A stretch of DNA of 64,000 bases from Salegentibacter sp. (lineage in GTDB: Bacteria > Bacteroidota > Bacteroidia > Flavobacteriales > Flavobacteriaceae). The notes under the pieces are model-generated. The model did not search any database and was not told where the DNA came from. It saw nothing but the letters and a program-made list of their open reading frames with translations. Numbering within the stretch: the stretch's first letter is position 1; the number at the start of each line of letters is the position of its first letter. This document shows, piece after piece, positions 45,670-55,333 of this stretch. The stretch spans positions 124,001 through 188,000 of the forward strand of contig CP051246.1 in the NCBI GenBank assembly GCA_017795085.1, written 5' to 3'. A program made the position numbers and the translations under genes.

Positions 45670-47511
45670 ATGAAAAAGTTTTTCTTATATATAATTTTCT
45701 TTTTGTGGATACCACTCTTGTTTTCTTCAGTGATGGCACAGGGCAGTTCTTGTGAAAACCTGGAGCCCTTTTGTGCCGGAAATGAAGCGCTGGTTTTTGA
45801 GAACTCAAATTTTGAGAATAGTAGTCAACTTAATGGTCCTGAAGGTCCGGATTATGGCTGTTTGCTGTCTCAACCTTATCCGGCTTGGTTTTATCTTCAA
45901 GTTGAAGAAGATGGTGATCTCGGTTTTACTATTTCTCAATTCCAAAATGCAGATGGGTCGGGGAATGCCTATGATGTGGATTTTGTGGTTTGGGGGCCAT
46001 TTGAGCGTACTGACGATTATTGTGCTGATGAAGCCTTGAGTGCCGATAATATTGTAGACTGTAGTTACGAGGTATTTACTGAAGAGCAAATGTCGATAAC
46101 GGGTGCTGAGACGGGAGATATTTATGTGGTTTTAATCACCAATTGGGAAAGTCAACCTGGTTATATTAGCCTGCAACAAACCAATTCAGATAATGATGGG
46201 GCAGGCTCTACCGATTGTACCATTTTAGACAGTACCCTGGGGGATGACTTGATCTTATGTGGAGAAACTGAGACTAGCCTGGATGGAACCACCAATGGTG
46301 CTACAGCTTACGAGTGGTATGTTTTTGATGAAGAGGAAGAACAATATGAATTAATACCGGGGGAAGAGGAAGCTACCCTTACCGTTAGTGAGACCGGAAA
46401 CTATAAGGTAGTGGTCAGTGATGCTTTAAATGAAGAAACCGATGAAGATGATATTAACGTAAGCTTTTATCCCGAACCTGTAGCCAGTTCGCCGGATGCA
46501 CTTTTAGTTTGTTCTAATGCAACTTCAGTTAATTTAAAGAATCTGGATAAGCAAATTCTGGCTGATGTGGATGAAACTGAAACTTATCGCGTAAATTATT
46601 ACGAAACCCAAGAAGATTATGAAGAAGAGAATCCCATAAACTCGCCTGAAGATTTTGAGTTGAATGACGAAGATCAACTTTTTGCAGCAGTAGAAGGGGA
46701 AAGTAGTGCATGTATTTCAGATTTGGTTAGTGTAGAGTTTAATTATATAGGTGATAATGAGTATGGTTTGGAAGAAACCACTGTAGTTTGTGTTACACCA
46801 AACGGTAATCTGGAAGCCCCTTTTTCTATTGGTGAAGATCTGGGCGGTGATTTTGAATACGAATGGTGGGTTGACGGTCAAATAGTTTCAACAAATCCTG
46901 TTTTGAATATTACTTCTCTTCCGGAAACCTTAGAGGTAAGTTTGGTTCTTACTGATGTAAAGGCTGATTGTCAACAGGAATTTTCATCAGAATTGCAAAT
47001 ATATTCTCCGCCTGAAAGTATAGAAGTGGATGTTGAAGGTGATGGCCTAGATAGACCGTTCAGGGTTTCTGTAGTTGCTTCCGGTGGTGTTAATCCCGAT
47101 GAAGGGTACGAATACCGGGTAGATGAAGGTGCCTGGCAAAATAGTAATATATTTAATACTATTCCCTTTGGTGTGCATACGATAAGTGTCCGCGATCTAA
47201 AGGCTTGTGGCGTAACTGTTTCGGAAGAGTTCGATTTAGTCGGATATCCACAGTTCTTTACTCCAAATACTGATGGCTATAACGATAGCTGGCATATTCA
47301 AAGCGATAGCCGAATAAGGGTGTTAAGCCTTCATGTTTTTGATCGCTATGGGAAGCTTCTAAAGCAGCTCAAACCTGATGGTGCTGGTTGGGACGGTACC
47401 CATGGTAATCGTGATTTACCATCAGACGATTACTGGTTTAAACTGGAATATGAAGATATTGAAACCGGAGAGCAAAGAGTTTTTAAATCTCATTTCACTT
47501 TAAAACGATAG
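45670..47511 (+). CDS. Large secreted protein with T9SS type B sorting domain
   Basis: A 613-residue exported protein. The signal peptide covers about residues 1-24 (ending VMAQG). A first domain follows (residues 25-175; SCENLEPFCAG, WFYLQVEEDGDLGFTISQF), then two to three Ig-like/PKD-like segments rich in Asp and Glu. A C-terminal gliding-motility-type sorting domain reads YPQFFTPNTDGYNDSWHIQS near residue 530, then VFDRYGKLLKQL and DYWFKLEYED. It is probably exported by the type IX system and attached to the cell surface. Its ligand is unknown. Confidence 0.88.
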   Translation: MKKFFLYIIFFLWIPLLFSSVMAQGSSCENLEPFCAGNEALVFENSNFENSSQLNGPEGPDYGCLLSQPYPAWFYLQVEEDGDLGFTISQFQNADGSGNAYDVDFVVWGPFERTDDYCADEALSADNIVDCSYEVFTEEQMSITGAETGDIYVVLITNWESQPGYISLQQTNSDNDGAGSTDCTILDSTLGDDLILCGETETSLDGTTNGATAYEWYVFDEEEEQYELIPGEEEATLTVSETGNYKVVVSDALNEETDEDDINVSFYPEPVASSPDALLVCSNATSVNLKNLDKQILADVDETETYRVNYYETQEDYEEENPINSPEDFELNDEDQLFAAVEGESSACISDLVSVEFNYIGDNEYGLEETTVVCVTPNGNLEAPFSIGEDLGGDFEYEWWVDGQIVSTNPVLNITSLPETLEVSLVLTDVKADCQQEFSSELQIYSPPESIEVDVEGDGLDRPFRVSVVASGGVNPDEGYEYRVDEGAWQNSNIFNTIPFGVHTISVRDLKACGVTVSEEFDLVGYPQFFTPNTDGYNDSWHIQSDSRIRVLSLHVFDRYGKLLKQLKPDGAGWDGTHGNRDLPSDDYWFKLEYEDIETGEQRVFKSHFTLKR

Positions 47512-47524
47512 CTTTAGAAAAAAA

Positions 47525-47546
47525 GAACCCGTTCAAAGACGGGTTC
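47525..47546 (-). terminator. Terminator hairpin between convergent genes
   Basis: GAACCCGT / ACGGGTTC with a 6-nt loop. An A-run on the left gives a T-tract on the minus strand, so it mainly ends the FadL-type gene. Confidence 0.7.
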
Positions 47547-47577
47547 AGAATAAGCTGGTGATATTTTTCTTTTTAAT

Positions 47578-49089
47578 CTATAAGCCAAAACTCAGTGATA
47601 AAACCACACTTGAAAAATCACGATTTACGCGGTAGGTATCAGTTAACCCAACCTGGTAAAGTTGTGGGCTGTCATCACGCTGGGCTTTATTGTAAGCTAA
47701 GTCTAAGCGCAGACTTCCAAAATTATAACCGAGACCGGCAGAATAGCCGGAAAGGTCTCCTATGGTAGCTTCATTTTCGTAAGGGCTTTCTTCAAAACGA
47801 TAACCTCCGCGAAGGCTCCAGTTTTGAATGCGATATTCCCCACCTACACGATAAGTAGAAGCTGCACGCATTTCTTCCTCAATAATAGTGTTTTGAATAC
47901 CAAACTCAAGATCGTCAGCAGGGCGAAATTCCATATTTGAATAATCCCGGAAAGAATAATCAAAACTTATCAAGCCCTGGCCGCCAAATAATACAGCTAC
48001 ACTTCCGGTTAATTTTGAAGGGGTTTTCAAGGTATAACCCGGATAAATATTCACTACATTGGGTTCTACCGTTACCCTCTCGCCGGCATTGTTATTTGTT
48101 TCTAAATATTGGGTGGCTTCTTCTTCAATGTTAAACCAGGTAGGACTTTGGTAGGAAGCTCCAAGCCTTATATTTTCATTGACTTTCCCAATAGCGCCCA
48201 ACTGGAAAGAGAAGCCATCTCCGGTGGTACTTAAATTATTATTAAACCTAACTTCATTGGTTTCGCTACCCGGGTTATTATTGATTTCAATATATCGGGT
48301 GGAACGTTCGTAATTAAGGAAGTGGGTATTTAAACTGGCACCTAAATAAAGAAAATCCTTAAATTGCGTTCCTAAGTTAAAAGTAAATTTTCCGTTTAAA
48401 CCGGTTTCATAGCTTGCATATTCCTGATCAAAGTTTCCTGGACTAATAAAAGAGTTATAGTTTGTGTTCTCGAGGTCATCAACATCATGGTCAATAACAA
48501 AACCCTGGTAGCCTAACATAGCCTGTTGAGCGCCAAAACCTTCATTTTCACCTAAATAAGAATAAAGGTCGGTGATGCTTTCGTTATCTTGAGTTTGCAA
48601 TAAATCTAAAGGCAGACCTTCGGCATAGCCCAGGAAATATTGGTCTATAGAATTATTTCCTCTTCCCGAAGCTAAAAAGCTATCATCAAAATTGTTGGTT
48701 TTTGAATAATTAACGGCGAGGGTGAATTTTCGCCACGGGCTATTGTTTGCTGTGTCAAAAACCAAAACGCCACCACCCTGGTTGAAATAGGTGTCTGATT
48801 CTTCAGACGAATTAAAACCATTAAAATAATTAGTAGTGTTCTCCCTTGAATTAAAATCGAGGGTAAAAGTAGCCGAACTGTTTAAAAAAATCGCTGAACC
48901 GGCCGGGTTTACCCCAATTGCCGACATGTCACCACCTAAGGCGCCAAAGGCCCCACTCATTGCTCTAAAACGGGCTGTTCCGGTTAAATCTTCGGCTGAA
49001 TATCGGTAGGCATCGGTATGGTCTTGTGCACTAACAATCCCTGCACTTAAAAGGGCAAAAACAAAAAGGCTGATATTTTTAAACTTCAT
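47578..49089 (-). CDS. OmpP1/FadL/TodX family outer-membrane protein
   Basis: A 503-residue barrel protein. The signal peptide is MKFKNISLFVFALLSAGIVSAQ. The start of the mature protein, DLTGTARFRAMSGAFGALGGDMSAIGVNPAGSAIF (residues 34-68), is the conserved family N-terminus with the NPAG motif. Later strands include LGASYQSPTWFNIEEEA near residue 307 and a C-terminal VVLSLSFGL. Family members carry hydrophobic compounds or fatty acids across the outer membrane. The substrate is unknown. Confidence 0.9.
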   Translation of the reverse strand: MKFKNISLFVFALLSAGIVSAQDHTDAYRYSAEDLTGTARFRAMSGAFGALGGDMSAIGVNPAGSAIFLNSSATFTLDFNSRENTTNYFNGFNSSEESDTYFNQGGGVLVFDTANNSPWRKFTLAVNYSKTNNFDDSFLASGRGNNSIDQYFLGYAEGLPLDLLQTQDNESITDLYSYLGENEGFGAQQAMLGYQGFVIDHDVDDLENTNYNSFISPGNFDQEYASYETGLNGKFTFNLGTQFKDFLYLGASLNTHFLNYERSTRYIEINNNPGSETNEVRFNNNLSTTGDGFSFQLGAIGKVNENIRLGASYQSPTWFNIEEEATQYLETNNNAGERVTVEPNVVNIYPGYTLKTPSKLTGSVAVLFGGQGLISFDYSFRDYSNMEFRPADDLEFGIQNTIIEEEMRAASTYRVGGEYRIQNWSLRGGYRFEESPYENEATIGDLSGYSAGLGYNFGSLRLDLAYNKAQRDDSPQLYQVGLTDTYRVNRDFSSVVLSLSFGL

Positions 49090-49350
49090 GCTTATATAAT
49101 TTGAATTTAGTACTGATGCGTTAAAATCGGAATGCTATAAATTCTAATATTTTTAAAGGTACTACACCTTGTTAAGGTTTTATTTTGAAGGGAATTTTGC
49201 AAAAATTAATTTTTAAATAAAGTTTCTGTCAATTCAAATCCAAAAATAAAAATTTAGATTTAAATAACTGATTTTAAATTTATTATAAATATTTTTTGAA
49301 ATTTAACGCATCACCAGTAATTTGAATTGATAAAAAAGTCCTGAAAAAAA
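49090..49350. other. AT-rich intergenic stretch upstream of the FadL-type gene
   Basis: Very AT-rich, with no gene visible. It should contain the promoter of the minus-strand FadL-type gene. Confidence 0.4.
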
Positions 49351-49377
49351 CCTCACAGGGAATAAGGTCCTGTAAGG
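49351..49377 (-). terminator. Intrinsic terminator after the Gly/aromatic lipoprotein gene
   Basis: CCTCACAGG / CCTGTAAGG with one G-U pair. On the minus strand it is followed by seven T. It lies 25 nt after the stop. Confidence 0.75.
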
Positions 49378-49402
49378 CTTATTTCAAAATTTAAATTGCT
49401 TA

Positions 49403-50512
49403 TTAACGGCCGCCGCCGCCACGGCTTCCGCCTCCTCTGCTTGATCCTCCGGAGCTTCTTGTTGCACCTCCTGAACTTCGGCCAGAAGAGGAAGAACTTC
49501 TTACGGTTCCTGAACTTCTTGTACGGGTAGAAGAACGGTTGTAAGAATTGTTACTCCGGGTGGTTTTTCTATTATAGGTGTTTTGTGACCTTCTGTTATT
49601 ATTGTTGTTTACCCGGGTGCGGTTCTCTGAATTTCTGGTAGAACGGCTGTAAATATTTGAATTGTCCCGGTTGGCCTGTCTTCGCGTTGAAGAATTATCA
49701 GACCTGTTATTCCTTATATTTTTAATACTTCTGGAATAAGAAGATTTCCTTGAATCCCGGCTACTTGCGTTAGCACTTCTTCGGGTTGAAGTATAATCGC
49801 TGTAAGAGTTTCTTCTTCCCGAATTGTAGGCAACATTCCTTCTGTTAAATCGGTTATTATATCCAAAATAATGAGAATTATAACCGTAGAATCCGCCGTA
49901 CATGCCGCCCCAGCCAAATCCGAAACGATTGCCCCAGCCGCCATAGCCAAATCGTGAACCCCAGCCCCAACGGCCGTAACGAGGTCCCCAATATGAGCCA
50001 CCCCAGTAAAGATCATAGAAGAACGGGTCGCCCCACATTCCCCAGCCACCGGCATAATATGGGTTTCCCCATCCCATACCCCAACGCCAGGGGTTATAAA
50101 AACCACCAAAGCCATTGTTGTAAATATTTACGGTATATTGATCGGGAGCATTTCCCCAGGGTGCGTGCTGGCCGGTATAAGCCATAGTATCATCCCGGTA
50201 TGTTTCTTCTTCATAACCATCTGCCGAGGTATAATTATCTACATCGGTAAATATAATGTCATCGGCCATATCTCCGTACATAGTAGATTTTTCGGCAAAA
50301 AGATGCTTATAGTAGCCTCCGCTGTTATCTTCTTTGGTAGCATATTGGGATTGTTCAGACTCAGAAGAAGTAGCAGGTGTGGTATTACGTTGTCCTGAAT
50401 CTCCATATATTCCGTCTTCATAACCGGTATATTGGTAAGAGCCACAAGATGCTAACAATAGCAATACAAACGGGGCAAGTAAAATTTTTGATATAGGTAA
50501 ATTGCGTATCAT
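49403..50512 (-). CDS. Low-complexity Gly/aromatic- and Arg/Ser-rich lipoprotein
   Basis: A 369-residue lipoprotein. The lipobox is LLLASC (Cys near residue 23). The N-terminal third is acidic and Tyr-rich (residues 24-115). The middle (about 116-220) is extremely rich in Gly, Trp, Tyr and Phe (repeated WGxxxGWG and FGYGGWG units). The last 150 residues are rich in Arg, Ser and Asn, with an end of SGG and RGGG repeats. I do not recognise a function. Similar low-complexity lipoproteins occur in flavobacteria. It is divergent from proS. Confidence 0.75.
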   Translation of the reverse strand: MIRNLPISKILLAPFVLLLLASCGSYQYTGYEDGIYGDSGQRNTTPATSSESEQSQYATKEDNSGGYYKHLFAEKSTMYGDMADDIIFTDVDNYTSADGYEEETYRDDTMAYTGQHAPWGNAPDQYTVNIYNNGFGGFYNPWRWGMGWGNPYYAGGWGMWGDPFFYDLYWGGSYWGPRYGRWGWGSRFGYGGWGNRFGFGWGGMYGGFYGYNSHYFGYNNRFNRRNVAYNSGRRNSYSDYTSTRRSANASSRDSRKSSYSRSIKNIRNNRSDNSSTRRQANRDNSNIYSRSTRNSENRTRVNNNNNRRSQNTYNRKTTRSNNSYNRSSTRTRSSGTVRSSSSSGRSSGGATRSSGGSSRGGGSRGGGGR

Positions 50513-50639
50513 TAGCTTTAATTTAATTGTTGAACATCACAAAAATAGTTAGTTTTGCGCTAAAAGCAGGTGTGATACCTGCTAAGTATCTACTAACTTG
50601 TGTTAAATTATAACACAAGTTTTATGCCAATAAATTGAA

Positions 50640-52118
50640 ATGGGGAAGAAGTTAACCAAGCGTAGCGAAGATTATTCAAAGTGGTACAACGAATTAGTTG
50701 TGAAAGCTGATTTAGCTGAAAACTCGGCCGTACGTGGTTGTATGGTCATCAAACCATACGGGTATGCAATATGGGAAAAAATGCAGGCCCAGTTGGATAA
50801 GATGTTTAAGGAAACCGGCCATCAAAATGCATATTTTCCACTTTTTGTGCCTAAAAGTTTATTTGAAGCCGAAGAAAAAAATGCAGAAGGTTTTGCCAAA
50901 GAATGTGCTGTTGTGACCCACTATCGACTTAAAACAAATCCTGAAGACAGTTCAAAATTAATCGTTGATCCCGATGCCAAACTGGAAGAAGAACTGGTAG
51001 TAAGGCCAACTTCAGAAGCGATTATCTGGAACACTTATCGAAACTGGATCCAGTCTTATCGCGATTTGCCGATTTTGGTAAATCAATGGGCAAATGTGGT
51101 ACGTTGGGAAATGAGAACCCGTTTGTTTTTACGTACTGCTGAATTTCTCTGGCAGGAAGGCCATACGGCTCATGCTACCAAACAGGAGGCTTTAGATGAA
51201 ACCCGCCAAATGAATGATATTTATGCTGATTTTGCTGAAAATTTTATGGCTATGCCGGTAGTAAAAGGTCGAAAAACCGAAAGTGAACGTTTTGCCGGAG
51301 CAGTAGATACCTATTGTATTGAAGCAATGATGCAGGACGGAAAAGCTCTACAAGCGGGAACTTCGCACTTTTTAGGACAGAATTTTGCAAAAGCTTTTGA
51401 TGTGAAATTTACTTCACAGGAGGGAAAATTAGAAAATGTCTGGGCAACTTCCTGGGGAGTTTCTACCCGGCTTATGGGAGCTTTGATTATGACACATAGT
51501 GATGATAATGGATTGGTACTTCCACCAAATTTGGCACCAACCCAGGTGGTTATTGTTCCTATTTATAAAGGGGAAGAGCAACTAAAAGAAATTTCAGAAG
51601 TGGCCAATAAGCTGGCTGATGATTTGAAAGCTGCTGGAATTTCGGTGAAATATGATGATCGCGATACTCAAAAACCCGGGTGGAAATTTGCTCAGTATGA
51701 ATTACAAGGAGTGCCGGTACGCTTAGCTATTGGCCCTAAAGATCTGGAAAAAGGCTCGGTAGAGCTTGCCCGGCGGGATACGCTTACCAAAGAGTTTATC
51801 GCGCAGACCGAAGTAGTTGATAAAGTGCAGGGCTTAATGACCGAAATTCAGGAAAATCTTTTTGAGAAAGCTAAAAACTTTAGAGAAGAGCATATAACCG
51901 AAGTAGATACTTTTGATGAATTTAAAAAAGTATTGAAAGAGAAGGGTGGATTTATCTCGGCGCACTGGGATGGAACTGCTGAAACCGAAAATAAAATTAA
52001 GGAATTAACAAAAGCAACCATAAGGTGTATTCCCTTTGAAGAAAACCCTGAAGAGGGAAGTTGCGTTTTAACCGGAAAAGCCTCTGCAGGGCGTGTACTT
52101 TTCGCAAAAGCATATTAA
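50640..52118 (+). CDS. proS: Prolyl-tRNA synthetase (type 3)
   Basis: A 492-residue class II synthetase charging tRNA-Pro. It begins [20 protein letters not shown]. Motif 2 is in [26 protein letters not shown] (about residues 155-180). Motif 3 is in [25 protein letters not shown] near residue 275. The anticodon-binding domain follows, then a C-terminal zinc-type domain without an editing insertion, as in the archaeal/eukaryotic-like ProS type 3 common in Bacteroidota. Confidence 0.97.
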   Translation: MGKKLTKRSEDYSKWYNELVVKADLAENSAVRGCMVIKPYGYAIWEKMQAQLDKMFKETGHQNAYFPLFVPKSLFEAEEKNAEGFAKECAVVTHYRLKTNPEDSSKLIVDPDAKLEEELVVRPTSEAIIWNTYRNWIQSYRDLPILVNQWANVVRWEMRTRLFLRTAEFLWQEGHTAHATKQEALDETRQMNDIYADFAENFMAMPVVKGRKTESERFAGAVDTYCIEAMMQDGKALQAGTSHFLGQNFAKAFDVKFTSQEGKLENVWATSWGVSTRLMGALIMTHSDDNGLVLPPNLAPTQVVIVPIYKGEEQLKEISEVANKLADDLKAAGISVKYDDRDTQKPGWKFAQYELQGVPVRLAIGPKDLEKGSVELARRDTLTKEFIAQTEVVDKVQGLMTEIQENLFEKAKNFREEHITEVDTFDEFKKVLKEKGGFISAHWDGTAETENKIKELTKATIRCIPFEENPEEGSCVLTGKASAGRVLFAKAY

Positions 52119-52171
52119 ATAATTTTTTTTCATAAAGATTTGCGGCATTTAAAAATAGTTGTATTTTTGCA

Positions 52172-52179
52172 TCCGCATT
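52172..52179 (+). promoter_or_regulatory. Promoter -7 element for the tRNA-Glu genes
   Basis: TATTTTTG matches TAnnTTTG and lies 11 nt ahead of the first tRNA. No TTG stands at the ideal distance. Confidence 0.45.
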
Positions 52180-52190
52180 TAAGAAAAAAT

Positions 52191-52262
52191 GGTCCGTTCG
52201 TCTAGGGGTCAGGACGCCAGGTTTTCATCCTGGTAACAGGGGTTCGATTCCCCTACGGACTA
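52191..52262 (+). tRNA. tRNA-Glu (anticodon TTC), copy 1
   Basis: A 72-nt cloverleaf. The acceptor GGTCCGT pairs with ACGGACT (a G-U pair at 1-72). The anticodon stem-loop is CCAGG-TTTTCAT-CCTGG with TTC at the anticodon. The T arm is CAGGGGTTCGATTCCCCT. The full CCA end is not encoded. The acceptor and arms were read by eye. Confidence 0.93.
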
Positions 52263-52322
52263 CAAAAAACTCAAAAGCTGAGTTAAAGTTACCCGAAAAG
52301 GGTTTTTTTATTGTAAATTAAC

Positions 52323-52394
52323 GGTCCGTTCGTCTAGGGGTTAGGACGCCAGGTTTTCATCCTGGTAACAGGGGTTCGATTCCCCTACGGACTA
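52323..52394 (+). tRNA. tRNA-Glu (anticodon TTC), copy 2
   Basis: It is identical to copy 1 except for one D-loop base (GGGGTTAGG versus GGGGTCAGG). It lies 60 nt downstream of copy 1 and 31 nt before rpsT. The spacer has a weak ACCC / GGGT hairpin with T7. Confidence 0.93.
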
Positions 52395-52425
52395 CAAGAG
52401 AAAGAACATTTAAAGAAGCATTAAA

Positions 52426-52674
52426 ATGGCAAATCATAAATCGGCGTTGAAAAGGATTCGTAGTAATGAGACAAAACGTCTTAGAAATCGCTACCAACAT
52501 AAAACTACACGTAACGCTATTAAAAAATTACGTGAGTCTGATAAAAAAGAGGCAGAAGCACTTCTTCCGTCAGTTATTTCTATGGTAGATAAATTGGCCA
52601 AGAAAAACATCATACACGATAATAAAGCAGCTAACCTTAAGTCTCAATTGGCTAAGCACGTAGCAGCGCTTTAA
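52426..52674 (+). CDS. rpsT: 30S ribosomal protein S20
   Basis: An 82-residue basic protein: [22 protein letters not shown] at the start, then [23 protein letters not shown] at the end, both typical of S20, which binds the 5' domain of 16S rRNA. It lies just after two tRNA-Glu genes and may share their transcript. Confidence 0.96.
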   Translation: MANHKSALKRIRSNETKRLRNRYQHKTTRNAIKKLRESDKKEAEALLPSVISMVDKLAKKNIIHDNKAANLKSQLAKHVAAL

Positions 52675-52699
52675 GAAATAATAGTGTTCAATTACAGAG

Positions 52700-52727
52700 A
52701 ATGCTTCCCGAATTATCGGGAAGCATT
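52700..52727. terminator. Bidirectional terminator between rpsT and glsA
   Basis: AATGCTTCCCGA / TCGGGAAGCATT, a 12-bp stem with a 4-nt loop, followed by T-rich sequence on the plus strand. It serves two convergent genes. Confidence 0.85.
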
Positions 52728-52742
52728 TTTTGTTTATGTATT

Positions 52743-53657
52743 TTAAAATACCGAAAGCCCTGTAAGAGAAGTTAAACGTTCTAAGGCTTTCATTCCCAAT
52801 TCAGAATTTCCTTTCTTATTTAAAATAGGGCTCCAGACCGCTACCGAATATTTACTGGGGTGTATAGCAACAATTCCGCCACCAACACCACTTTTTCCGG
52901 GTAAACCCACTTCAAAACTAAATTCTCCGGCTTCATCGTAAAACCCGCAGGTTTGCATAAGGGCATTGATACGTTTTGTTTGTAGCGGCGTTAAAATTTC
53001 TTCGTCGGTTGCTAAAATCTTTCCCCGGTTGGCAAAAATCATAAATGCGTGCGAAAGGTTTTTACATGACATCGCGAGGCTGCATAGATGAAAGTAAAAA
53101 TCTACAATAGGTTCAACATCGCATTTAATATTTCCCAGGGCTTTCATATAATTTACCATAGCAATATTGCGATAACCGGTAGACCGCTCCGATTTATATA
53201 CTTCTTTGTCAAAATCTATACTATCGTCGTCGGTTAGCTTTCTCACTAAATCCAGTAATTCCTGTTTGGGATCATCTAACTGGTCTACTAAAATATCAGA
53301 AATAACCAGTGCGCCGGCATTGATAAACGGGTTTCGAGGAATCCCGTTTTCATATTCCAACTGGGTTAACGAGTTAAAAGGATCACCTGAAGGCTCTACA
53401 TGCACACGATCCCATAAATCTTCACCCATAATTTCCATGGCCATTGCTAAAGCAAATACTTTTGAAATACTTTGGATAGAAAAATTCTCCTCACTGTCTC
53501 CAAATGAATAATTTTGTTGCTCTCCACAATGCAAATGCATTCCAAATTTTCGTGGATCTACTTTGGCGAGTTCGGGAATGTAGGAAGCTACTTTCCCGGT
53601 GACATCACGATAATTCATTTCCTGGTTTATGGTATCGAGGAATTTTTGGTAATCCAT
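52743..53657 (-). CDS. glsA: Glutaminase A
   Basis: A 304-residue serine-dependent glutaminase converting glutamine to glutamate and ammonia. The catalytic SxxK is in FSIQSISKVFALAMA near residue 60. NPFINAGALV near residue 110, STGYRNIAMVNYMK near residue 158, and LPGKSGVGGGIVAI near residue 252 are family landmarks. Length is normal. Its start directly follows the peptidase E stop (the stop and ATG share a base), so the two are coupled. Confidence 0.96.
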   Translation of the reverse strand: MDYQKFLDTINQEMNYRDVTGKVASYIPELAKVDPRKFGMHLHCGEQQNYSFGDSEENFSIQSISKVFALAMAMEIMGEDLWDRVHVEPSGDPFNSLTQLEYENGIPRNPFINAGALVISDILVDQLDDPKQELLDLVRKLTDDDSIDFDKEVYKSERSTGYRNIAMVNYMKALGNIKCDVEPIVDFYFHLCSLAMSCKNLSHAFMIFANRGKILATDEEILTPLQTKRINALMQTCGFYDEAGEFSFEVGLPGKSGVGGGIVAIHPSKYSVAVWSPILNKKGNSELGMKALERLTSLTGLSVF

Positions 53658-54364
53658 TAATAAAGCTGGTTTAAATTTGAATTTGGCTCTAATTCGTAAG
53701 GTACTTTTTCTACTTCAAAAATACGGGCAGGTAGTTTTCCTTTTAACGTAATTTTATTATCACTTACCAGGAGCCAGCTGCCTTCCCGAAGTCCAACTAC
53801 CGGTTGTGTGTTCTGTGTATGAAATTCTTTAATTCGGGTTTCCCGGGTTTCTCCTTTATGTTTAGAGTTTTTATCAGGATCTAAATAATGCGGATTGATA
53901 TTAAAAGGGACGATACCCAGGGTTTTAAAAGAAGGCGGATAAACTATAGGCATGTCGTTAGTGGTTTGCATGGTAAGCCCGCCAATATTGCTTCCGGCAC
54001 TGGTACCCATATAAGGCATTCCGGTATTTATTTTTTCCTGAAGCAGAGACATCAATTTATTTCGGTATAATTCTGAAACCAATAGAAAAGTATTTCCGCC
54101 GCCGGTAAAAACTGCTTCCGCATTTTCTATGGCTTTTTCAGGATTATTAAATTCGTTGAGCCCTTTTAAATTTACATTGGCTTTCTGAAAACCTTCCAAA
54201 GCGAGTTCTGTATATCCCTGATGGGAAATTCCGCCGGGACGGGCATAAGGAATAAATAAAACCTCTTTTACGTCTTTAAAAAAATCTTTGATATACGGAA
54301 TTAAATACTCCAGGTATTCCTGACCATGCAGGGTAGAGGTACTGGCAAGCAGTGCGTTTTTCAT
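53657..54364 (-). CDS. pepE: Peptidase E (Asp-X dipeptidase)
   Basis: A 235-residue S51 serine peptidase, cytosolic. The catalytic Ser lies in MGTSAGSNIGGL near residue 120, preceded by FTGGGNTFLL near residue 88. INPHYLDPD near residue 157 supplies a further family motif. Peptidase E cleaves dipeptides with N-terminal Asp. Paired with glutaminase, it suggests a unit for recycling amino acids. Confidence 0.92.
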   Translation of the reverse strand: MKNALLASTSTLHGQEYLEYLIPYIKDFFKDVKEVLFIPYARPGGISHQGYTELALEGFQKANVNLKGLNEFNNPEKAIENAEAVFTGGGNTFLLVSELYRNKLMSLLQEKINTGMPYMGTSAGSNIGGLTMQTTNDMPIVYPPSFKTLGIVPFNINPHYLDPDKNSKHKGETRETRIKEFHTQNTQPVVGLREGSWLLVSDNKITLKGKLPARIFEVEKVPYELEPNSNLNQLY

Positions 54365-54541
54365 TTATATAGGAATTATAAGCCTTTGGTTTAGCTTTGT
54401 GTATTATCCATTTTTGTTTTAAATGCCTATTATGGCCTTTTGTAAAATTAGCGTAAATACAAGGTTTTAACAAAAGTTTACACGGGGCTTACAAAAATTA
54501 TAAGATGATAATTTGTTTCTTTATAATAGAAACTTTGTACT

Positions 54542-55333
54542 ATGCTCCGGTTTATTTCTCTCCTATTTATTATTTGTTTTAGTCTTACCGCTTTTGCCCA
54601 GGACAGAACCCTGGTGAGTGGTAAAATTATTGTTCCTGAAAATGACGATCCTGAAGGGATGACGGTTTATAACAAAACCAGTCGTACCGGAACCATTACC
54701 AATACAGAAGGAGAATTTAAAATACGGGTTGCCGTAAATGACAGCGTAAGTTTTTCGGCTTTGCAATTTCAACGTTTTACCGTAGTGGTAGATCAGGGTG
54801 TAGTAGAATCTGGTGAGCTAAATGTTTTTATCCGGGAATCGGTTGAAGAATTACCCGAAGTAGTGCTTTCCCCGCATGATCTTTCCGGAAATGTAAATGC
54901 TGATGTTGCCCGAATCAGGATTTCAGAAGTCGATTTACCTAATTATTCTGCTGCTGAACTGGAAGCAATGGGTGTACGTGTGGAACCCGATTCCCTTACA
55001 GGTCCGAGACGAAATGAGGCGATGCTTTCAAGCCAAACCTATTTGGTTAACGGCCTTAATTTTGTAAATATTTTTAAGGCTATTGTGGGTGATAACACAA
55101 AAAGAAAGGAAATTCCAAAAAGGGAAATGGATGATTATATGCGGCAAATTTATAATAGTGAATTCTTCCGGGAGAACCTCAATATTGAGGAGGATAATAT
55201 AAACGATTTTATTTTTTATGCCAGCGATAACGGACTTGATGCTGAGATGATGGAAAACGGCAATGAGCTCGATCTTATTGAATTTTTAATTGCCCAAAGC
55301 CGGGATTATAAAGAACTTCGTGAAGAAAATTGA
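54542..55333 (+). CDS. Exported carboxypeptidase-regulatory-like protein, paralogue 1
   Basis: A 263-residue protein with a signal peptide (ending AFAQ). The carboxypeptidase-regulatory-like beta domain covers about residues 22-108: GKIIVPENDDPEGMTVYNKTSRTGTITNTEGEFKIRVAVNDSVSFSALQF. A helical, charged C-terminal region follows, with FINDFIFYAS-like segments near residue 225. Function is unknown. The downstream gene starts inside its end. Confidence 0.8.
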   Translation: MLRFISLLFIICFSLTAFAQDRTLVSGKIIVPENDDPEGMTVYNKTSRTGTITNTEGEFKIRVAVNDSVSFSALQFQRFTVVVDQGVVESGELNVFIRESVEELPEVVLSPHDLSGNVNADVARIRISEVDLPNYSAAELEAMGVRVEPDSLTGPRRNEAMLSSQTYLVNGLNFVNIFKAIVGDNTKRKEIPKREMDDYMRQIYNSEFFRENLNIEEDNINDFIFYASDNGLDAEMMENGNELDLIEFLIAQSRDYKELREEN

